64,000 nucleotides of DNA from Camellia lanceoleosa (Eukaryota > Streptophyta > Magnoliopsida > Ericales > Theaceae): NCBI GenBank assembly GCA_025200525.1, contig CM045763.1:58979530-59043529 (forward strand). The letters are read 5' to 3'. The position numbers and the translations under genes were made by a program. A model generated the notes under the pieces. The model searched no databases and had not been told where the DNA came from. It saw only the letters and a program-made list of their open reading frames with translations. The stretch's first letter is position 1; the number at the start of each line of letters is the position of its first letter. Shown here in pieces: positions 1 to 10,148 of the stretch.

Positions 1-1783
1 AAGGTTAGCAAACCTTTCAGATATGTAAGTTCTTCAAATTGCCAATTTCATTTGGAAGAGCCCTCGGAAGATAATCACACTTTACACTCAGAACTCGAAG
101 AAATTCAAAGTCTCGAAGAAAATTCTTAACCATTTTCCTCCGTACTAATCTAGCATTTCCACTAAAACTTAGCATAGACCGAAGCTTTGGAGTTGGATAA
201 TTCAAAGAAATGTAGTCCTCGAAATTACTACCATGAGTAGTGACTCTACGTACTCCCGTTCCATGATTACATGTGATTACATCATTTTGAGTGTTAAAGA
301 AATTAATTTCCTTGGCCTCTTGAATGCAAAGATTGTGCAAATCATGAATGCGAACACTCCTAACCATTCCATCAAACCTCCTTTGAACAACTTGAATCAA
401 GTTCCTTGCAATCAAGTGATTTAGATAATCATCCCCCACATCCTCAACCTCTCTCACTCCACTACCTCATATAAATCCCTCGGCTGCCCATAAATTAACT
501 AATTTGAATGCAGAAATTTCATGGTCCTCCGGAAAAAGTCCAAAGTATAGAAAACATGGTTTCAAATTTGTAGGCAAGTCTTTGTAACTCAGTCCAAAGA
601 TTTCTGAACATTGATCTTCATCTTGACCCATGCCCTCGAGTATCCCCTTCCATGTGTTTTCTGATCTCTCTCTTAATAACAACAATCCTGCTGCTAGTAC
701 AATTGCGAGTGGTACACCACCGCATCTTTTTAATATTTGCTCACCAATAGTCCCCAGCTGAGGGGGATCACTTGCTTCAACCATAACCATTTTAAAGAAG
801 AGTTGTCTGCTGTTTTCTTCATTTAAAGGCCGCAACTCATGCACAGAGCTCTTCCCGCCGACATGAGTACCCACATAATTGTTTCGAGAAGTGAGAATTA
901 TTCTACTCCCATTCTTCGTATTGGTAGAGATGACATTCTTTATAGCATCCCATGTGTCAATATGCCACATATCATCAAAGACTATTACATACTTGTGTTG
1001 GCTAAGGAATGTAAACAAATTGACCTCAACGTTCTCCTCCCACTTCTCTTTCTCTAAGCCCACTTGTCGTGCAATGTCCCGTAAAAGTTCTGTTATATTT
1101 GGTTGTTGAGAAACATAAATCCATGCAGAACGTTCAAAATTATGTTGAGCAGACTTAAAAATTTTCTTAGCAAGAGTTGTTTTGCCCAGCCCTGCCATGC
1201 CAATAATTGAGATCACACGACATTGTAATTCTTTATTGAGCATATTTGCCACCAAATCTTCAGTGTGTTCTTCAAAACCAACAACATTTGGTTCATCAAT
1301 ATAGGGAAAAGATCGTCTCTCATCCCACACGTCTCTCCCACCACTACCACTAGATTCATTGATGCCATAAGTTTGTCTGACACGATTGATATCCTCAACT
1401 CTTCTTTTGATCCCTTCGATCTCCACAGCAAAGTTACGAGCGTCATAACCATAGCAGACAATACAAGTGGCACTCTTGAGACAACCCAAAAACTTCTTCC
1501 CTCTGTGTGATGCTATCTGGGGGAAGTATTTCTGCATAATGTCCTCCACATCACAAGCAAGATCTCGAATATCAATCACCAAGTTGGCCACTCCTCTGCT
1601 TCCCCCTTGTCTGGCTTCAGCATCCTCTAAGTAGGCTTGAATATGCCTCATCTCACGTTCAATCCAAACAATGTCTTCTCGCAAACGAGACAAGCGAGAA
1701 CCTTCTTTCAAAACTAGATTGCCAAGTACACCAACGGTTTGTCTGAGGGCTGCAGTAGCTCCGGCAAGAGCAATCTCTGCCAT
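1..1783 (-). pseudogene. NLR-A: CC-NB-ARC-LRR resistance gene, broken and cut by window edge
   Basis: Family role: intracellular immune receptor of the RPM1/RPP13-like coiled-coil class that senses pathogen effectors through a nucleotide switch. Seen: start MAEIA at 1783; an EDVID-like motif (CDVEDIM, about residue 79); P-loop GMAGLGKTTLAKK; kinase-2 YVIVFDDMW; RNBS-B GSRIILTSRN; GGVPLAIV in place of GLPL; and RNBS-D CFLYFGLFPED. An in-frame TGA at 467-469 ends the first reading frame after 438 residues, just past AAEGFI. The same frame continues through an MHD-like IHDL motif, one Leu shorter than in NLR-C, into NEIGNLKNL. A second stop at 17-19 looks like a one-base frameshift, because the adjacent frame resumes an LRR-like TYLKGL. 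The LRR lies beyond the window edge. The sister copy is at 29.7-31.9 kb. It is probably a pseudogene, although a truncated CC-NB product is possible. Confidence 0.9.
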
Positions 1784-1854
1784 CTTTGCTTTGGTGGCTA
1801 CAAATTACAGATGAGTTTATCACAGAATTGTATAAATTTCAACACAACAGAAAA

Positions 1855-2245
1855 TTAATTAAGTGGGTTAATTAACACAATTGGTTCCCAATTTATGTGA
1901 TTTGTTACACTTTAATTCCCAATCTTTTAATCTTTTTACTTTGGTCCCTAAAATATGTGATTTGTTTCACTTTAGTCCCTAATATTTAGCTCCGATCAAA
2001 TTGAAAAGGGATTTTTATTTATTTATTTATTTATTTAAACCTAAAAAAAATGCTACAAAATGTAAACTTTCACACTTATATGTATTTGATCATTTTGATT
2101 TTTATTGAAATTTCATGTAAAATTCCAAACTACCAAACCCCCCATAACAGATTTTGACAACGATAACGTCACGGACTAAAGTGTAATAGATTGCATATTT
2201 TGGGATCAAATTGGAACAATCAAAAGATTATAATTTTCAGATTAA
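1855..2245. repeat. Foldback MITE-like element just upstream of NLR-A
   Basis: The two ends are imperfect inverted copies. The left end has TTACACTTTAATTCCC and TTTGGTCCCTAAAATATG; the right end, read in reverse complement, has TTACACTTTAGTCC and a similar TTTGATCCC block. No coding potential is seen. It begins about 70 bp upstream of the NLR-A start codon, so it occupies the expected promoter or leader region. Boundaries are approximate and no target duplication was identified. Confidence 0.5.
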
Positions 2246-2550
2246 CTCAAAATAAACATATTGATTTGGCGCAGAAGATTAAAAATAAAAAATAAAAAAC
2301 GAAAAAACGAACCTGTAATCTGATGGCAGTCCCGCAAGAAAGAAGACAGAAATCAGATGGAAAATAAAAGCGCAATCTCGGCTGTCTCAACCTCCCCCCC
2401 AACGAATTACCGATCATGACGAGTTCTAAGAAGCCCCCCTCGAAAGAACTGAGAGAGAACTCTGCAAGGAGACTATCATGCGAAGACTCATCGTCTACTC
2501 GCTTTTTTCTACCAAAAACTCTGTGCAGTGGTGGGGTCAACCACTTTACT

Positions 2551-2776
2551 GCCTCGTTTGGCAACCGAATTTTTAGTTAAAAAGTCAAAAATTTACTAAA
2601 TTAATTAAAAAACTAACAATTCATATCAAAAAGTTAAAAAAATTTCTTTTCTCTCTATTTTTTTGTACATCTTTTTATAAAAAGTCAAAAAATCATCCCA
2701 AACATACTAATTTTTTTTAACTCATATTTTAGCCAAATAAATAAAAAATTATTAAATTAGTCTGTTCCCAAACGAG
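2551..2776. repeat. GTTTGG-type MITE
   Basis: The left end, GCCTCGTTTGGCAA, is matched by the right end GTTCCCAAACGAG in inverted orientation. The interior is AT-rich with repeated AAAAAGTCAAAAA blocks. The same ends recur at 18871, 32228, 49349 and 55798. The best-defined member (32228-32456) has a TAA duplication, so a PIF/Harbinger origin is inferred. A 105-residue open frame overlapping its left edge (2247-2564, minus) has no recognisable features and is not called. Confidence 0.55.
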
Positions 2777-3227
2777 TTTATTTTGGACAAATTTTATTTT
2801 ACCCTCTTAAATTAAAAATTGATACAATATACGCTTTTATTTTTTTGAAAGTTTTTAATTGAATTATTATATCTCCATTCTGTTAATAAAATAGACAGAA
2901 AAAAGTACATTTAATATGCACATATTATATTTAAGATAAAAATATTTTTTAAAGATCTATCATAAAATTAAAATTTTTCATAAGATGTAAGGATACATTG
3001 TATCAATTTTTAGTTTAAGGGGATAAAGCAAAAAATGGAGATAGTTGAGGAGGATAAAATATAATTTGCCTTTTTATTTTTAATATTTGATTTCACAACT
3101 AAGGTGCTGATCAGGGGATTTGAGTAAAGTGAGATTGAAAAGTGGAGAGATATGATAGTATTAAATTAGAGAGTTAATATAATTGCTGTTATTTATGAGT
3201 TAACGTAATAATATCAATTGGTTGTAA

Positions 3228-3635
3228 TTAATTACACTTTGTCCCTTTGGTCATTTTTTTACTTTGACCCTTAAAATTTATTTTTTCTCACTTTGACTTT
3301 TTATTTTCATTTTTTTTTTAATTTGCTCTTAAAACTAATTTATGAACAAAATTAGACAGAAAATGTCACTATAGCTATCACATAATATAAAAAAACGTAT
3401 TATTAGACTAGGGTTTGAGTTTGTGTCAGATGTGTGAGTTATATATAATAAAATATGTTTATATCACGTGACTATTAATGTGTTATTTTTTATCTAATTT
3501 TTAACAGAAGTTAGCTTAGCAAGTAAACTGGAAAAAAAAAATTTTAAACATGAAGAGTCAAAGTGAGAAAAAATAAGCTTTAACGACCAAAGTAAGAAAG
3601 TGGCTAAACATGAACAGGGTAAAGTGTAATTTACC
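3228..3635. repeat. Foldback element, about 410 bp
   Basis: The left arm starts TAATTACACTTTGTCCC and runs through TTTTTTCTCACTTTGACT. The right arm read in reverse starts AAATTACACTTTACCC and has the same TTTTTTCTCACTTTGACT block, so the arms are long inverted copies. The interior is short and non-coding. It belongs to the same loose class as the elements at 1855 and 5797. Confidence 0.6.
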
Positions 3636-3690
3636 TTCTATAAAATTATGTAAAAGTCCTCGATTTATAGAAGGTGACTTCATTATTAAT

Positions 3691-4024
3691 GTGCTTGTTT
3701 AGTAGAGCTTAATTTTAGCTTAACTTAGCATTTAGATTATTTTGAGTTGTTTTGGTGTGTTTGGTAGAGCTTAAAATCACTTTTGTAGCTTAGATTAAGC
3801 CAAAAAAATGATTTTTGGTTGAGTGGCAGAAGGGGTGCTTTTCGAATTCAACTTAAGAAAGAAGCTAAAAATTGAGGGGCAAAATTACTTAAATGCCCTT
3901 TACTAATTTGAAGTATTACCAAATTACCATTATATAAATCACAAAGATCACTCACTGTTCAATCTTTGTGAGAGAAAGAGAAAGAGAGGCGATTTCCGGT
4001 GCTCAACACCTATTCTAAACACCA

Positions 4025-4061
<37 letters not shown>

Positions 4062-4104
4062 GAACTAGTGTTCTCCTTCTTTCTCACACTCACGAACCAG
4101 AGCT

Positions 4105-4148
<44 letters not shown>

Positions 4149-5266
4149 TTTATTTGCTCTCTCTACACTAACACCATCGCGTTGTAAACCCTAGCTTCGC
4201 AATTGAGCTTCCGTGTTTGCAATCTCAATTAAGGGGCGAAACCCTAACCATCGCGATCTGAAACCCTAGAGTCACAATTAATGGTGATGATCAACCACTG
4301 CCGGTGACGATCTAGAGTTCACCGCCGTCATCGCAATCACGATCTACGATGTGAAACCCTAGCCACCGGCGACGGTAGCTAGGGTTTGTAATGGAAAAAA
4401 ATAATAAATTAAAAGAATAACAATTGTTATATTATTAATTGAAATGAAAAATAATAATAATAACATAATCACAATTTTTTTAAAAATTAAAATTGAAAAA
4501 AAAAATGAAATACAAAATGAAATAACTTATATTAAATGAAATAAAAAAATGAATATTATAAGTTCTATTAAATAACTAATTGTCATTAATATAAAGAAAA
4601 ATAATATGTAATGACATCACAACATTAATATAAATATTTGGATATTAATTGATATTAATTGTAATGAATTAATAAATTAACAAAAAGAAAGAAGAGAAGA
4701 AAAAAAAAACAGAGAGAGAGAGAGAAAGAAAATAAGGAGAAAAAGAAAAAAAAAGTATTGATACTAATAATAAAAAAATGAAATAATTAATGAAATAAGG
4801 AGGTCTTTAGTGTTTTTTTAATAAAGTAATAATAATAATAATAATTAACCATTTTAGCCATTAATGAAATAATTCTAATATTAATTGATACTAATTAAGC
4901 CATTAATTGACACTAATTAATTTATAATGAAAAAATGAAATAATTTTATACTAATTGATACTGTTAATGAAAATAATAATTTTTGTAATACTAATTATAT
5001 TAAATTTTATTAATGAAATAACTTTTTTTAAATTAAAATTGAAAAAAAATGACAAAATAATCATTTTTATATCATATAAGGACAAAAAGGACAATTACAC
5101 AGCAAAAAATTATTTTATAGCTTATCAACCAAACACTACTCTGCTGCTTAAATTCATAATCCCACAGCTACATCAAATTGGTTAACAGCTTATGTCCACA
5201 GCTATAAACTATAATCTGTTAAGTTATAATCTATAATCACTTTTCCACAACTCTACTAAACAGGCC
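3691..5266. mobile_element. 1.6-kb non-autonomous TIR DNA transposon with gene-like cargo
   Basis: The left end GCTTGTTTAGTAGAGCTT is mirrored by the right end, which read in reverse is GGCCTGTTTAGTAGAGTT. Both sides are flanked by AAT (3688-3690 and 5267-5269). A second inner pair (GTTTGGTAGAGCTTAAAATC near 3759; ATCAACCAAACACTACTC near 5127) suggests nested or doubled ends. The core (about 4170-4395) is GC-richer than its surroundings and holds several AAACCCTAG/GAAACCCTA and CCGGCGACGG stretches. These look like a captured 5' untranslated or exon piece. No long ORF or transposase is present. The 3-bp flank and GTTTGG-like ends suggest a PIF/Harbinger relative. Confidence 0.6.
4026..4145. 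repeat. Two (CT)n microsatellites
   Basis: Two long CT dinucleotide runs (about 4026-4059 and 4104-4145) lie inside the 3691-5266 element. Such tracts are common in plant 5' leaders. They account for a Ser-Leu-rich open frame here, which I do not regard as a gene. Confidence 0.9.
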
Positions 5267-5387
5267 AATGCAAAGTGATATGCAAAATAGTTTTTTTTCC
5301 CTCTAATCACAGGAGATTAGATTTTCCTTATGGGATTGTTAGTTCCCTCTTTAGTTGGGTTTCATAGTTTTATAGGACATTTATGTT

Positions 5388-5790
5388 TCGTTTATTTGGA
5401 CGAAAACATTTTGAAAAACATTTTATATGATTTTTTTTTTCCAAAAAATGTTTTCTAGAAATAAATAATTTTTTATGTTTGGTGGTGGACATGATGGAAC
5501 AAAGATGGAAGTGAAAATGGTGGCATGGTAGTGTGGCGTCAACAACAATAGCAACGGTGATGGTGGTGATAGACATGGTGTTGGTGGTATAGTAGTGGAG
5601 GTGAGTGTGAAGGTGGTAATGTGGTGACATTGGTAAAACTTTAGTCTAAAAAACGTTTTCTACCTTTTAAAAGTAGAAAAAAAAAAAATTTTGTCCAAAT
5701 ATGCTTGTTTTTCGTTAACTATAGAAAATATTTTTGGTTGACTTTTGTTTTTCATTATACTAAATACCAGAAAAAAACAAAAATTATTTT
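5388..5790. repeat. MITE-like element with a GGTGGT-rich core
   Basis: The left part has TTTGGACGAAAACATTTT and CCAAAAAATGTTTTCTAGAA. The right part has inverted AAAACGTTTTCTACC, TTTTGTCCAAA and AACTATAGAAAATATT stretches. Between them (5485-5635) is a G/T-rich stretch of irregular GGTGGT repeats. The His-rich minus-strand frame there (5370-5630) is a by-product of that composition. Boundaries are approximate. Confidence 0.4.
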
Positions 5791-5796
5791 TCATAA

Positions 5797-6290
5797 GGAT
5801 AAAAGACAATTTTAGTCCTTAAAGCATGTACTCTTTGTCATTTTAATTTCTTAAGTTTCAATTTTGTTATTTTGGTTCTTAAAATTGTCAATTTGAGTTA
5901 ATTTGATCCTAAGTTTAACATTTATTAACAGAAATATAACTAAAAGGCAGTTTTGGTCTTAAAAATATGCATTTCTTGTCATTTCAGTATCTCAAGTTTT
6001 AAATTTTGTCATTTTGGCCTTCAAAGTTGTCAATTTGAGTTAATCCTAGCTCAAATTGACAACTTTAAGAACTAAAATGACAAAATTTAAAATTTGAGAG
6101 ACTAAAATAATAATAAATGCATACTTTAGGGACCAAAACTGTGTTTTATTCATATTTATGTCCATGGTCGTTAAGGATCAAATTGACTCAAATTAACAAC
6201 TTTAAGGGCCGAAATGATAAAATTAAAACTTAAGGAACTAAAATGACAAAAAATGCATATTTTAGGAACTAAAACTATCTTTTATATATT
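5797..6290. repeat. Near-complete foldback element (two arms of about 245 bp)
   Basis: The whole block is an imperfect palindrome centred near 6045 (TTTGAGTTAATCC then TAGCTCAAATTGAC). It begins AAAAGACAATTTTAGTCC and ends GGAACTAAAACTATCTTTTA. Each arm contains internal TTTTAGTCC/TTTTGGTC units, so older tandem units are also present. The same family occurs at 46925-47400 and, split, at 33640-34915. It is non-coding; RNA from it could fold into a long hairpin. Confidence 0.7.
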
Positions 6291-7398
6291 TTTTTTGATA
6301 ACATTTTTTTAAGCCAAACAAATGGAGCATTAATGCCTTTGTAATTTTTTAAAACAAAGATGATTTTTGTAACTCTCACTTCCCCACTAATTCAATCCTA
6401 CCATTCATTTCTGAAAATAAACGGAGAAACGTTTATCTCTGCAGCGCAAAATAAAAGAATTTTTTTTAAACATATTATTTTATTAATTTTAATTAAATTA
6501 TTTATGTGAATTTAATTTATGTATATATATAATTGTTATAAAATGTACGTCATAGGCTTGAAAAATAATCTAAACCCTATCGCATTATAAAATTATAATT
6601 TATATATATATATTATTTAATTATTTATTCAGCTCACTTGAAGTCCACTTTGGTAGACTACACCATGCAGTTAGTTTACTGTGGATTTAGTCCAAGCTTA
6701 TATTAATAATTCGAACCGTTTATCTTGTAGGACTCATCATATTGATTATCATAACAAAGTTAATTAGACATCACTACCCACACAATTGATTCATAATTTA
6801 TCCTTTAAAAAAAATGAATGGCATGTATCATTTCTACAATTTACTATTATCTTTTGAGAAGAAAATGTGATTTGATTGGGTGCGTAATGATATTTGATTA
6901 ATTTAATTTTTAATAAAAATTATCTATTAAACAAGCCTTATAAAATAAATGGTTTATATTCTGATGATGAATTCTCAGCATATTTAAAAAAATATATATA
7001 TATATATCTATATGGGGAAATTAGTTATCAGTGGTTTTAGTGGAAAAAATTTACAAAAATATAATAAACATGATAAATATTAATAATTAGCATCATAATT
7101 TTTTTTTACCAATATGTAATTATTTTTCAAAAACCATCCTGAATGGTAAAAATATTGCAATGCATGCAATAAAAAGGCAATATTTTAAACAAGAAAAGTG
7201 ATTTGTAAACAAAAAAATTCATACAAAAAATTTCAAAAGAACGAGGTGGTAATATGATATTTTGAAAACTATAAATCACTTTGATGAACTTTTTAGTTTG
7301 AAATGAATGGGCACAAATATGTCATGTCATTTTGTATGGATTTTTTGTATAAATTTTTTATTATATATGATCACTCATTAAACAATAGCCTTACTTAG
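6291..7398. other. AT-rich intergenic, no feature seen
   Basis: Very AT-rich with several short TATATA runs (near 6600 and 6990-7007). I see no ORF, no clear terminal repeats and no RNA gene. Confidence 0.6.
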
Positions 7399-8690
7399 TG
7401 TGGAGATGTATTTTGTGAATGACAGCACGTGGCTAAGGTGACGCCGAAGTGTCAGCCGAGGTGCCGCATGGCTTGTTCATGCGCCGAGGTGATCTTGGCT
7501 AAGCCGAGATTATTTGTGGAGATACCAGAATCTGAGATAAGCGGATAAGGGACAAGAGTCCTAGAATAGGGAAGGATCTCGGTCTGGATGAAAATAAAAC
7601 ACAAAAAGAGTTTATCTTTATCTAGATGAAGGTCCAGAATGAGTATTGAGCTTGAGTCCATTGAAGTGAGGCTTCTAATAGGACCAGGTCACTGCTGGTT
7701 ATAAAAGTGAGGCACCCTCATGGGTCTGAGGTAAGTTCTTTCTTGTGAATTTAAGCACAATTTGCTATCTTTGAGAGATATTGATTACTGACTTGATCGT
7801 CGGAGTGCCGCCAGGTGGACGAACCACCGTCGAATTTTCATCTTCTTGTGCAGGTTGTTGGGGTTAATCTATCCTATCGGTACTCTCCAGCTGAGTTCCC
7901 CGTTTGGTTGTGTGGTCAGAAATCAACACTCATAATTTGGCGCATTTTGTGGGAACTTAGGGAGAATAGATGGCCAACAACGAGTAGGGAGAAAAGATTA
8001 GGGACAACATCCCTAATGAGAGTGGTAAACATGTCGATCCTAACTTGAGGAAGAAAACCATAATGAAGGAGCACAAGATCAGAATCCCGAGATAAGAACG
8101 TCGGCAAAGAGGGAGACGCCCCGAAAAAATTAGGCTGAGATGATTATTACAACAAAAGCAACCTCTAGGTATGGAATAATAAATGCTTGAGAAGGGACGG
8201 CGAGATGAAAAGAATGACCAATAAGTTGGCAGATCTACAATCAGTTGTCAACTTCATGATGTAGAACAACATCATGCAACCACCGTTTCCGTTGCAGGAC
8301 ACGCCGATGCCAGCGGCCAAAACTGATGCCCAGAAAGGAGGGCAGAAAATAATCCCAGCAGTCCCGTAGCATGGCAAGGAAAATGAGCCCTCACATCAGC
8401 TTTCACGGGATGTCGGACGAGGAGAGTCGATCAGAGGTGACTCGCAAAGGACGCCTCGTACCAGGGAAACTTATGTCAAAGAACCCTGTCATATCCAAGG
8501 GAATGGCCTGTGTTTTGATACGGTGAATGAAGAGAAGTCCAAAAAGACACATAATGACACCGGGAACAACGCACCAAAAAGATTGAAATCTGTTGACAGC
8601 CGAGCTCCTGGTCGGACTAAGTTTGAGGGACTACCTCTAGAGAAAGTGGCAGAATGCCGAGGTCACATCACCTGGTTTTCCGTATGACAT
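7399..8690 (+). mobile_element. Truncated old Gypsy (Tat) copy: LTR plus gag remnant
   Basis: The LTR (7399-7932) starts TGTGGAGATGTATTTT and matches, in opposite orientation, the LTRs of the element at 35083-46192 (CACGTGGC, GAAGTGTCAGCCGAG and other shared blocks). It has a TATAAAAG box at 7700-7707. A primer-binding site ATTTGGCGCATTTTGTGGGA follows at 7935-7954; the intact element has TTTGGCGCCGTCTGTGGGA. From about 8190 a broken gag frame is recognisable (KLADLQSVVNFM at about 8222, QDTPMPAA at about 8297, then a region like the KSKDSRA part of the intact gag). Similarity stops near 8690, and the rest of the element is gone. It is older than the 35-kb copy, judging by its degradation. 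Confidence 0.85.
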
Positions 8691-8774
8691 TAGCAAGCCA
8701 TTAATGCTATTTTCCTTAACAACTCTTTGCCAATTTAACTTGAGCTGCCTATATTAGATATATTTTCTTGAAAA

Positions 8775-8893
8775 TAACTTGAGACTTCTTTCCTTAAACA
8801 TGACTAGCTCACCTTCCCCTAAAGTCTGCCCAAAATAACATGAAGCCTCTTTCCTTAACCATGGTTAGCTCATCTTCCCCTAAAGCCTTCCCA
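8775..8893. repeat. Two-copy tandem duplication, about 62 bp
   Basis: AACTTGAGACTTCTTTCC (8775) recurs as AACATGAAGCCTCTTTCC (8837), and both copies continue through TTAGCTCA/CTAGCTCA and CTTCCCCTAAAG. It is non-coding and sits between the truncated Gypsy copy and the Helitron. Confidence 0.6.
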
Positions 8894-8895
8894 TA

Positions 8896-9459
8896 TCTAT
8901 ATCTATACTATATATTAAGTAAAATGGGATTTTTAACCTCAAGCCTTGTGGGAGCTTCAAACTCCCAATCTAAATTTCTTGATCTTTTTATTTAAAAAAA
9001 AAAAAAAAACTTAGCATTTATTAATTTCTCCCAACTCCCAAGTCTTACCCTCATAATAATACTTTAATGCATTAAAAACAAGTATAAAAAAAATTCTTTG
9101 AAATCCAACACATATGAATTCCTTGAAAAGTCCCAACACATATGATTATTATCCCTCATAATAACACTTTAATGCATTAAGAACAAGCATAAAAAAAATT
9201 TCTTGAAAAGTCCAACACATATGATTATTATCAAAATATTAAACTTTAATATAATATAATAATAATAAAAAAAGACATTTAATTCCTTAAAAAGTCTAAC
9301 ACATATGATTATTACCAAAATATTAAACTTTAATATAATATAAAAAATGAAAAAAAGAAGGCATTTAAAAAAGAAGAAGAAGAAGACATTTAAAAATCGC
9401 AATTCACATATATAGATAATTGTAAACACAATTCGTGCATAGCACGGATGATATGCTAG
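8896..9459 (+). mobile_element. Non-autonomous Helitron (564 bp)
   Basis: The 5' end is TCTATATCTATACTATAT, typical of plant Helitrons. The 3' end is CTAG (9456-9459), preceded nine bases upstream by a hairpin CGTGC-ATA-GCACG. The flanking bases are A (8895) and T (9460), as expected for insertion between A and T without target duplication. The interior is AT-rich with partial repeats of AACACATATGATTATTA and TTAAACTTTAATATAATA. It has no Rep-helicase gene, so it must have been moved by an autonomous partner elsewhere. Confidence 0.85.
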
Positions 9460-10148
9460 TTAGCTATTGAAGAAAAAAGGGAGAAGATTGGTGTCACTTC
9501 CAGACTTCCATTTTTCTATGATGAAAAACCACAAGACTATTGAAAGAAATTCACAATCCTCACAACCATTCTTTTGGCTACTGTCTCTTGGATGTCATGT
9601 CCCCACCACTTTGTAAAATTAATCAGAATGGTAAGCCTTGTCATTGTGTATAGTTTCACATGATTTATATTTTGTAGGCTTTGTCAATAGCGGATCAAAC
9701 TAGAAAAGCAATGCTTAGGGGGCAAGAGGGAGGTAGTTAGTTATTTACCTGCTCGGGTAGCCCAACAGTTAAAGAGTGAATTCTGGAATGAATCGTAAGC
9801 TTGAACATCTTGGTTTGACCTTTGTTAATATTTTCTGGGCTTACCGATACCTGTAGTTTGCGGGTTTCCAAAATTACCCTGCAGTGACAAAGGGGCTTAC
9901 TAAGAAAAGAAAAATGAATGTGCATAGACATGTCTAGTTCCCCTTAAAACTAGCACACAAATTATGCATGCCTTAGTTCCTCTAGTTATAGCTAATCAGT
10001 TGCATGTGTTAATGGGTGCCAATTTGTCTTGAGAGCTGTAAGATTACAAGTTCATAAGGTTACAGACTAGAATATTTAACAGATTTCCTCTTCGGATAAC
10101 AAGAAATCTCTTGCTTGGTTATTCTAACGACTGTGAAAGCTAATATTT
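9460..10148. other. Intergenic 3' of the receptor-kinase pseudogene
   Basis: This is moderate-GC unique-looking sequence. A stretch at 9745-9935 (AGTGAATTCTGGAATGAATC, CCTGTAGTTTGCGGGTTTCC) looks like a dispersed repeat of unknown class. No supported ORF is seen. Confidence 0.4.

Noticed and set aside
467..469. Idea that the NLR TGA codons are programmed readthrough or recoding sites
   Set aside because: No supporting context such as a known readthrough motif or downstream structure, and other lesions exist in both genes.
2247..2564. 105-residue minus-strand open frame upstream of NLR-A
   Set aside because: No motif, overlaps a MITE edge, ends in Phe-rich low-complexity; composition not gene-like.
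3999..4187. Ser-Leu-rich open frame
   Set aside because: Translation of two CT microsatellites.
5797..6290. CRISPR-like or microRNA gene interpretation of repeated units
   Set aside because: Repeats are palindromic transposon-like units of variable spacing in a plant genome; no spacer regularity.
9745..9935. Possible SINE or tRNA-derived sequence
   Set aside because: No clear A/B-box pair, poly-A tail or target duplication visible.
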